Positions 58,280 through 64,000 of a stretch of DNA of 64,000 nucleotides are shown here, piece after piece. Origin of the DNA: Streptomyces sp. NBC_01351 (GTDB lineage: Bacteria; Actinomycetota; Actinomycetes; Streptomycetales; Streptomycetaceae); NCBI RefSeq assembly GCF_036237315.1, contig NZ_CP108356.1, positions 310,001-374,000 on the forward strand, given 5' to 3'. Positions within the stretch are counted from its first letter, which is position 1. Each line of letters starts with the position of its first letter. The position numbers and the translations under genes are program-made. The notes beneath the pieces are model-generated. The model ran no database searches. It was given only the letters and a program-made list of their open reading frames with translations, and was not told where the DNA came from.

Positions 58280-59104
58280 TCAGGCCTGCGGCGGGACCCT
58301 GGAGGGGCGGCCCGAACCGCGTGTGAGGGAGTACCCGAAGAGGCCCGCGAGGGCCGCGAGGACTCCGCCGGCCGCGGTCCAGATCCAGCGGTCCGACCAC
58401 CAGCCGCCGGACCAGCCGTCCTCCGGCTCGCGCAGGGTACCGGTCACGGTGGCGGGCACCAGGGGGGTGGAGAGGGCTCCGTCCACCGCGTGGGCGCCGC
58501 CGGCGTCCGCCACCTCGGCCTGGACCGCGGCGCGCACCGGCAGGCCCTTGTCCTCGTCCGGCAGCGAGACGACGGTCAGGCGCACGTAATAGCTGCCCGG
58601 CAGCGGGTCGTTGGCCCATTGCTCGGCCGTGGCGCGGACGGTGCGCAGGGTGCAGGACAGTTCGACCGTCGAGGCTTCCTTGGCGGCGGCGCGGGTCTGG
58701 GTGCCGTAGGCGCATGCCTGGCGGCGGCGCAGCCCGTCGTACACGTCGATCTGCCAGGTCTCCGCGCCGTGCCGGGTCGCGGACTCGGGGAGGGTGACCG
58801 TGGCCTTGACCGTGGCGCGCTGCTCGGCGTCGACGGGGAGCACCCAGTAGAGGTAGTCGCCGGTGGACGCCCCGGCCGTGGCCTGCTGGCCCGGGCGGAA
58901 GGGCGTGGCGGTGCGGAAGCTGGTGCCCGCCTCGGTCGGCGCCGACTGCTCGGTCTTGTCCGAACTCCCGCTGGGGCCAGGGGTTGCCGCCGAGCCTGCC
59001 GACGACGTGGCCGGCGGGGTGTCCGCCTCGGACGTGCAGCCCGCCACGCCGAGGGCGGTGGCGCCGGCGAGCAGGGCCGCGGTCAGTGTGCGTACGGTAC
59101 GCAT
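58280..59104 (-). CDS. Lipoprotein with C-terminal membrane helix, partner of the VWA protein
   Basis: 274 residues. Lipobox ends at Cys23 (GVAGC). A Ser/Thr/Pro linker follows, then a beta-rich domain (about 65-215) with two Cys (QACAYG, LSCTL). Near the C-terminus lies a predicted helix (WIWTAAGGVLAALAGLFGYSL). It is therefore tethered at both ends. The ATG overlaps the stop of the VWA gene (TGATG), so it is made together with it. Function unknown; the pairing suggests a surface complex. Confidence 0.72.
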   Translation of the reverse strand: MRTVRTLTAALLAGATALGVAGCTSEADTPPATSSAGSAATPGPSGSSDKTEQSAPTEAGTSFRTATPFRPGQQATAGASTGDYLYWVLPVDAEQRATVKATVTLPESATRHGAETWQIDVYDGLRRRQACAYGTQTRAAAKEASTVELSCTLRTVRATAEQWANDPLPGSYYVRLTVVSLPDEDKGLPVRAAVQAEVADAGGAHAVDGALSTPLVPATVTGTLREPEDGWSGGWWSDRWIWTAAGGVLAALAGLFGYSLTRGSGRPSRVPPQA

Positions 59105-60381
59105 CAGTTGGTCCTCCAGACGGAGATGCGCCAGCGCGAGATCCAGCCCCACACCAGACCGGCCAGCAGTCCGACGAGGGCCAGGGCCGCCAGGAGCCAC
59201 CAGCCGCGCCCGAGGCCGAAGGAGGCGGTGTCGGAGGCCGTGTCGGGTCCGTCGACGAGGTCGATGGTCAGCTCGACGGGCATGCCCGGGGCGGTCTTGA
59301 CGGAGGCGGGTGCGGAGAAGGAGTTGCTGACCTGGACGCAGACGGTCTCGGCGGCCGGCTTCGTGTCCGCGTCGACCCCGTCGATCTCGGCCTTCGGGTA
59401 GCGCAGGCCGGTGGAGATGACGTCGGTGCGCCCGTCACCGGCCTCCGCGCCGCGGACGATCTCCCGGCCGTGGAGGGTGGTGGCGCGCAGCAGGACTCCG
59501 TAGTCCCGGTTGACGGCGCGGTCGGAGGCGATGCTCACGGAGGCGCGCAGTTCCTGGCCGGGGAGGACCTCGACCCGGTACCAGCGGTGCTCGCCGAAGG
59601 TCTCGCGGTCGCTGTAGAGGCCGGGCTTCAGCAGGGGGGCGCCTTCGCACTGCTTGGCGCCCTCGGTGGCGACCGGGTTGACGACGGGCTCGGCGGCCCG
59701 GTCGATCAATTGGCGGACGCGGCTGGAGAGTTCGTCCTTGTGCTGCACCGCGGTGTACGTACCGCCGGTGGCCTCGGCGATGCAGGTGAGCTGGGCGCGG
59801 ATCTTGGCGTCGGGAACCAGGCCGAGGGTGTCGATGGTCAGGTTGATGCCCTTGGCGGCGATGTCGCGCGCCACTTCGCACGGGTCGAGCGGGGCGCAGG
59901 TGTCCTCGCCGTCGGTGATGAGGACGATCCGCTTGGTGGCTTCGCCGCCCTCCAGGTCCTGGGCGGCGGCCAGCAGGGCCGGACCGATCGGCGTCCACCC
60001 GGTGGGGGCGAGGGTGGCCACGGCGGTTTTGGCCTCGGTGCGGTTGAGCGGGCCTACCGGGTACAGCTGCTTGGTGTCCTTGCAGCCGAGCGCCTTGTCC
60101 TCGCCGGGGTAGGTGGCGCCCAAGGTACGTATGCCGAGCCGCACTTCGTCGGGGACGGCGTCGATGACCTCGTTGAACGCCTGCTTGGCGGCGGACATCC
60201 GGGATTGGCCGTCGATGTCGTTGGCCCGCATGGAGCCGCTGACGTCGAGGACGAGATCGACCTTGGGGGGTTCCTTCGCCGTCTGTCCGTCGGCGGCGCT
60301 GGCGCTCGCCGGGAAGAGCCCGACGGCGAGGGCGGCGAGCAGGCCGCACGCCCCGGCCGCAAGCCGTTTTCTTGTGATCAT
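59104..60381 (-). CDS. Secreted, membrane-anchored von Willebrand factor A domain protein
   Basis: 425 residues. Signal peptide up to about residue 30 (PASASA). The VWA domain (about 40-240) has the MIDAS DVSGSM with Asp46, Ser48 and Ser50, then TGWTPIG and VLITDGEDTC. A second, beta-rich region follows (about 245-385), and a C-terminal helix (WWLLAALALVGLLAGLVWGWI). VWA domains bind proteins via a divalent metal. TACGAT lies 6 nt before ATG 60381, indicating a leaderless mRNA. Upstream of the partner lipoprotein. Confidence 0.85.
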   Translation of the reverse strand: MITRKRLAAGACGLLAALAVGLFPASASAADGQTAKEPPKVDLVLDVSGSMRANDIDGQSRMSAAKQAFNEVIDAVPDEVRLGIRTLGATYPGEDKALGCKDTKQLYPVGPLNRTEAKTAVATLAPTGWTPIGPALLAAAQDLEGGEATKRIVLITDGEDTCAPLDPCEVARDIAAKGINLTIDTLGLVPDAKIRAQLTCIAEATGGTYTAVQHKDELSSRVRQLIDRAAEPVVNPVATEGAKQCEGAPLLKPGLYSDRETFGEHRWYRVEVLPGQELRASVSIASDRAVNRDYGVLLRATTLHGREIVRGAEAGDGRTDVISTGLRYPKAEIDGVDADTKPAAETVCVQVSNSFSAPASVKTAPGMPVELTIDLVDGPDTASDTASFGLGRGWWLLAALALVGLLAGLVWGWISRWRISVWRTN

Positions 60382-60544
60382 CGCCGGATCGTATTGAGGA
60401 TCGTCCGTCAATCCAAAACGTGATCCCGGCACCGGATTTCAGGGGGTGGCGATCGCTATCCGGACGGAGATCCGGGTGCGGGGGCAGAGGGCCCGATCCA
60501 GGCTGCCGGGATGAGCTGCTGGGGTGCGTCGACGCCCTGTGGGA

Positions 60545-62197
60545 CTACCCCTGATCCGTGGGGGCGAAGACGTCGGCCAGGTGGGTGCGCAGTGCCCGCA
60601 CGGTGGGTGGGGCGAGGCGGGCCCCGAGGTAGCCGTCCGGGCGGATGACGAAGGCCGTCGGGCCTTGCGCCTCGTAGCGGCGGGCGAACTGGGTCGCGGT
60701 GTCCCGGTAGACCGGCAGGCCGTCCGTGGAAGGGGTGGCGGAGGGGGCGTCTGCGGCGAGCAGGACGAGGGTCTCCATGCGGCCGCCGGTGGCCTCCCTG
60801 GCCGCGCGGGCGAGCTCGCCCGGGTCCGGCCCGGGCCCGCGGCCGTCCGCGTAGAGCAGCAGTACGTGGTCGCGGTCGCGCAGGAGGTCGTACAGGCGCA
60901 GCGGGTAGGCCGCGATCTGCCCGGTGAGGCCGACGCAGTCGGGTGCCCGGTCCCCCGGGCGGGGGCCCTGCCCCACGCCGGGCGGGTCGGTGAGGGGGCT
61001 GCCGCGGTAGCCGACGAGGAGTTGGGCCTCGCGCAGCACCAGGGTCCGCGGGTCCTCCGGGTCGGCCTGGATGCCCTCCTTGGCGTGCCGGACGGTGCGG
61101 CCGATGACTTCCTCGCCGACGGGCCGGCGCTCGGCGTCGTAGCTGTCGAGGAGGCGGGGGTGGGTGCCTCCCCCGACCGCGAGGGCGAGTTTCCAGGCCA
61201 GGTTCCAGGCGTCCTGGATCCCGGTGTTCATGCCCTGGGCGCCCGTCGGCGGGTGGATGTGGGCGGCGTCCCCGGCGACGAAGACCCGGCCGTCGCCGTA
61301 GTGGTTCACGATGCGGTGGCTGATCCGGAACACGGAGGTCCAGCGGATGCCGGAGGCCGTGGTGGGTTGCGGTGACAGTCGGTCCAGGACGGCCTGGATG
61401 TCGGGCAGTTCGGGGGCGCGGCTGCTCTGCAGTCCGTGCGCGACGCCGTCGGGGTCCGCGCCCACCCGTTGGGCGGTGGAGAGTTCGGGCGGGACCTTCA
61501 TCGACATCCGGTAGCGGCCCGGGCCGGGCAGGGGGATGCCCACCAGTACGTCGTCCACGGCGCCGGAGGCGTCCCGGTGCATGGAGCGCAGTCCGTACTC
61601 GTGGGGCAGGTCCCAGTCGACCTCGACGTCGGCCAGCATGAACTCCTCGGGGAAGGCTCCGCCCTCGAAGGTGAGTCCGAGCCCCTTGCGGACGATGCTG
61701 TGCGCACCGTCGCAGCCCACGAGGAACCGGGTCCGCACTTCCTCCTCCGCTCCGGAAGGGGTACGGACCCGGTTGGTCACTCCGTCGGCGTCCTGGGCGA
61801 ACGACACCAGCTCGGTGCCGCGTTCGACCTCGGTGCCGAAGCGGGCCAGGAAATCGGCGAGGAGGCGCTCGGTCTCGTACTGCGGCAGGGCCGCGAATCC
61901 GTACGGGACTTCCGGCGGCAGCAGCATGTCGAGGCGGGGCTGCTCGACGCCGTTGACGTAGACCAGCTGCCCGCGCAACGGGACGGCCGCGTCGAGCGCG
62001 GCGCGCACCAGGCCCATGCGGTCCCAGAGTTCCAGGGTGCGGGGCTGGATGCCGACGGCCTTCGCGAACGGCAGCCGGGCGGGCAGGCGGTCGACGATGC
62101 GGCAGGAGACACCGCGCCTGCGGAGTTCGACGGCCGCCGTCAGCCCGACGGGGCCGGCGCCGGCGACGAGTACGTCCGTTGCGTAGGTGTGCGCCAT
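60545..62197 (-). CDS. FAD-dependent aromatic-ring-type monooxygenase
   Basis: 550 residues of the PheA/TetX (FAD_binding_3) family. N-terminal dinucleotide fold VLVAGAGPVGLTAAVELRRRG, then the DG motif FLVGCDGAHSIVRK, and the second FAD motif VFVAGDAAHIHPPTGAQGMNTGIQDAWNL. The C-terminal thioredoxin-like region (about 430-550) is characteristic of the PgaE/MhpA branch. It would hydroxylate an aromatic substrate using NAD(P)H and O2. GGGAGG before ATG 62197. It lies beside ohr; no polyketide genes are near, so this looks like catabolism or detoxification. Confidence 0.87.
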   Translation of the reverse strand: MAHTYATDVLVAGAGPVGLTAAVELRRRGVSCRIVDRLPARLPFAKAVGIQPRTLELWDRMGLVRAALDAAVPLRGQLVYVNGVEQPRLDMLLPPEVPYGFAALPQYETERLLADFLARFGTEVERGTELVSFAQDADGVTNRVRTPSGAEEEVRTRFLVGCDGAHSIVRKGLGLTFEGGAFPEEFMLADVEVDWDLPHEYGLRSMHRDASGAVDDVLVGIPLPGPGRYRMSMKVPPELSTAQRVGADPDGVAHGLQSSRAPELPDIQAVLDRLSPQPTTASGIRWTSVFRISHRIVNHYGDGRVFVAGDAAHIHPPTGAQGMNTGIQDAWNLAWKLALAVGGGTHPRLLDSYDAERRPVGEEVIGRTVRHAKEGIQADPEDPRTLVLREAQLLVGYRGSPLTDPPGVGQGPRPGDRAPDCVGLTGQIAAYPLRLYDLLRDRDHVLLLYADGRGPGPDPGELARAAREATGGRMETLVLLAADAPSATPSTDGLPVYRDTATQFARRYEAQGPTAFVIRPDGYLGARLAPPTVRALRTHLADVFAPTDQG

Positions 62198-62337
62198 GGG
62201 CGCCTCCCGGCGTGCGGTCCCCGTACGAGTCGGTGCTCCTCCATGGTGGGCGCCCGCCGGGCGTCCGGCATCTTCAGTCGATGCCGGACGGTCGGCGGCC
62301 CCTGATCGACGACCCGGTCGATGACCTGCTCGATGAC

Positions 62338-62748
62338 CTACTCGATGACGAGGTCCACGGCGATGTTGCCGCGGGTGGCGCGGGAGTACGGGCAGACCTC
62401 GTGCGCCTGCTTGACCAGCAGGGCGCCGGTCTCGCCCGCGAGGGACTCGGGGAGCTCGACGCGCAGGACGACGCCCAGGCCGAAGCCCGCGCCGTCCTTG
62501 CCGATGGAGACCTCCGCGGTGACCGAGACCTCGCTGGTGTCGGCCTTGGCCTGGCGGCCGACCAGGCCGAGCGCGCTGGAGAAGCAGGCGGCGTAGCCGG
62601 CCGCGAAGAGCTGCTCGGGGTTCGTGCCCTGTCCGTTGCCGCCGAGCGCCGGGGGCATGGCCAGGGCGAGGTCGAGCTGACCGTCGGAGCTGACGGTGCG
62701 GCCCTCGCGGCCGTTGGCGGTGGCGACAGCGGTGTACAGCGCGTCCAT
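62338..62748 (-). CDS. ohr: Organic hydroperoxide resistance protein (Ohr peroxiredoxin)
   Basis: 136 residues. The two catalytic Cys are Cys55 (AACFSSAL) and Cys119 (EVCPYSRA). MDALYTAVATANGREG is the standard start. Ohr reduces organic hydroperoxides with lipoylated partners in the cytoplasm. AGAGGAA precedes ATG 62748. It is divergent from its repressor gene ohrR, with operator-like repeats in between. Confidence 0.93.
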   Translation of the reverse strand: MDALYTAVATANGREGRTVSSDGQLDLALAMPPALGGNGQGTNPEQLFAAGYAACFSSALGLVGRQAKADTSEVSVTAEVSIGKDGAGFGLGVVLRVELPESLAGETGALLVKQAHEVCPYSRATRGNIAVDLVIE

Positions 62749-62815
62749 CGGAGTTCCTCTCCCAGAAATCAACGGTGCGGCGGCCGGTGGTCGACCTCGC
62801 TCCATGAGTAGAGCA

Positions 62816-62842
62816 CACAATTCAGTTGTGCACAATTCAATG
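62816..62842. promoter_or_regulatory. OhrR operator region
   Basis: CACAATTCAGTTGTG (62816-62830) is an inverted repeat with one mismatch and is followed directly by a second half, CACAATTCAATG (62831-62842). It resembles the known OhrR consensus (TACAATT-AATTGTA). On the minus strand TTGTGC and TCTACT, 17 nt apart, form a plausible ohr promoter that overlaps it. Confidence 0.7.
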
Positions 62843-62873
62843 CCTCGCAAGTTCTCCCGGGTACACTGGCCGC

Positions 62874-63350
62874 ATGACCGAGCAGCCGACCGCCACCCAC
62901 CCCGACCAGGACTTCCTGCGCCTGGACGGCCAGATCTGCTTCGCGCTGAACGCCGCGAGCCGCGCCTTCGGCGGGCTGTACCGCGTCGTCCTGAAGGACC
63001 TCGGGCTCACCTACCCGCAGTACCTGGTGATGCTGGTGCTGTGGGAGCACGGGGAGATGCCGGTCAAGCAGATCGGGCAGCACCTGCGACTGGACTCGGG
63101 GACGCTGTCCCCGCTGCTCAAGCGACTCGAGGCAGCCGGACTGGTGCGCCGCGAGCGCAGCACCGAGGACGAGCGTTCCGTGCACGCGCACCTGACCGAG
63201 GAGGGCGCGGCTCTGCGCGCCCGGGCCGTGGAGGTACCGCGCCGGATCGCGACCGCGACCGGGTTCGAGCTCGGCGAGATCATCGACCTCCAGACCCGCT
63301 TGAACCGCCTCACCGCCGCCCTCGACGCCGCCGCGCCGGAGGAGGCGTAG
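62874..63350 (+). CDS. ohrR: MarR-family organic peroxide sensor OhrR
   Basis: 158 residues. The peroxide-sensing Cys is Cys22 in DGQICFALNAASRAF, at the usual place. The winged helix has GEMPVKQIGQHLRLDSGTLSPLLKRLEAAGLVRRERSTEDERSV. Oxidation of the Cys releases it from DNA and derepresses ohr. TACACT at 62862-62867 is 6 nt before the ATG (leaderless). Only one Cys is visible, so it is of the one-Cys type. Confidence 0.92.
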   Translation: MTEQPTATHPDQDFLRLDGQICFALNAASRAFGGLYRVVLKDLGLTYPQYLVMLVLWEHGEMPVKQIGQHLRLDSGTLSPLLKRLEAAGLVRRERSTEDERSVHAHLTEEGAALRARAVEVPRRIATATGFELGEIIDLQTRLNRLTAALDAAAPEEA

Positions 63351-63414
63351 GCGGTGTAGGAGGCGCGAGTGCCTCCCGCGCCGGACACTGGGTCCGGGAG
63401 CCAGGAGGTGCGCG

Positions 63415-64000
63415 ATGGATCCGGTTGCGGCGCTGGACCGCATCGCCTTCCTGCTGGAGCGCGCACAGGCGCCCACGTACCGGGTGCGGGCCTTCCGGAC
63501 GGCGGCGGCCACGGTCGGGGCGATGGGCGGGCCGGAGCTGGCGGAGCGCGCGGCGGCCGCCGGTTCCCTGGAGCAGCTCAAGGGCATCGGCCCGAAGACG
63601 GCCCAGGTCGTACGCGAGGCACTCGCCGGGGAGGTTCCGGCCTATCTCCGGACCCTGGAGGACGAGGCCGCCGCCCTCCCCGACGCACCGCCTGCCACCC
63701 CTGCCGCCACCGCCCTGCGGGCGGCGCTGCGCGGGGACTGCCACATGCACTCGGACTGGTCGGACGGCGGCAGCCCGATCGAGGCGATGGGGCGGGCGGC
63801 CGCCGCGCTGGGCCACGAGTGGGCGGTCCTCACCGACCACTCGCCGCGGCTGACGATCGCCCGGGGGCTCTCCCCGGAGCGGCTGCGCGAGCAGCTCGGG
63901 GTGGTGGCCGAACTGGCCGAGGCCTGGGCGCCGTTCCGGCTGCTGACCGGCATCGAGTGCGACATCCTCGACGACGGTTCGCTGGACCAGGAGCCGGAGC
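63415..64000 (+). CDS. PHP-domain protein with helix-hairpin-helix head (DNA polymerase X-like), truncated by window edge
   Basis: The frame runs off the window at about residue 195. The N-terminal part (MDPVAALDRIAFLLERAQAP, then LKGIGPKTAQVVREALAGEVP) is a PolX-like helix-hairpin-helix segment, and the PHP domain follows with HMHSDWSDG and VLTDHSPR, which hold metal-binding His and Asp. PHP domains hydrolyse phosphoesters. In full bacterial PolX the order is polymerase then PHP; here no nucleotidyltransferase palm lies between, so this is a stand-alone HhH-PHP protein. AGGAGG is 6 nt before ATG 63415. Confidence 0.78.
   Translation, partial: MDPVAALDRIAFLLERAQAPTYRVRAFRTAAATVGAMGGPELAERAAAAGSLEQLKGIGPKTAQVVREALAGEVPAYLRTLEDEAAALPDAPPATPAATALRAALRGDCHMHSDWSDGGSPIEAMGRAAAALGHEWAVLTDHSPRLTIARGLSPERLREQLGVVAELAEAWAPFRLLTGIECDILDDGSLDQEPE

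Overview
The window is high-GC actinobacterial chromosome, almost certainly Streptomyces. It has a rodlin gene, a SpoIIE-type PP2C phosphatase with PAS and GAF sensors, a SigJ-type ECF sigma factor with a SnoaL-like tail, a Ser/Thr kinase with an extracellular domain, an Ig-like L,D-transpeptidase, many GTG/TTG starts and short TAnnnT boxes 6-8 nt before start codons (leaderless mRNAs). No rRNA, tRNA, CRISPR array, insertion sequence or phage gene was seen.

Layout. 1-7.0 kb: 3' part of a secreted metzincin-type protease and a coupled exported protein, a beta-propeller phytase, a methyltransferase, RNA 2',3'-cyclic phosphodiesterase, a DUF3592-like membrane protein, an L,D-transpeptidase and a RidA-like protein. 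7.0-15.9 kb: membrane protein, exported serine hydrolase, methyltransferase, YciO-type protein, isochorismatase-fold protein lacking its cysteine, lipoprotein, SigJ-like sigma factor, PAS-GAF-PP2C phosphatase, and a MarR operon with an unusual repeat-rich promoter. 16-18.7 kb: GH16-like enzyme, RNase HI with an extra Cys/His tail, a decayed CBM25 amylase-like relic, and a cold-shock gene. 18.7-28.8 kb: ABC exporter divergent from a two-component system, an ECF sigma factor with a membrane partner, a PIG-V-like glycosyltransferase, a second two-component system, a tannase-like hydrolase and an orphan antitoxin-like gene.

28.8-41.0 kb is the most interesting part. Ten minus-strand genes run from 40279 down to 28841: ATP-grasp ligase, DUF364-like protein, cysteine-synthase-like PLP enzyme, dipeptide-epimerase-like enolase, MFS exporter, methyltransferase, peptide/nickel-type binding lipoprotein, two permeases and a double ATPase. 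Every one of the nine junctions is a 4-bp stop/start overlap. A GNAT acetyltransferase is transcribed divergently. The shared promoter holds an AT-rich inverted repeat resembling Zur (zinc uptake regulator) boxes. I read this as a complete make-export-reimport unit for a small amino-acid-derived metal chelator, possibly a zincophore. That function is inference.

41-64 kb: methyltransferase, membrane proteins, a TetR / APC permease / nitrilase-family unit with a recognisable operator-promoter, a DUF2264 protein, a rodlin, a serine hydrolase, GNAT, PhzF, a D,D-carboxypeptidase with a roughly 590-residue disordered N-terminus, a Ser/Thr kinase, a VWA protein with a partner lipoprotein, an FAD monooxygenase, the ohr/ohrR peroxide pair with its operator, and the start of a PHP-domain protein that runs off the end.
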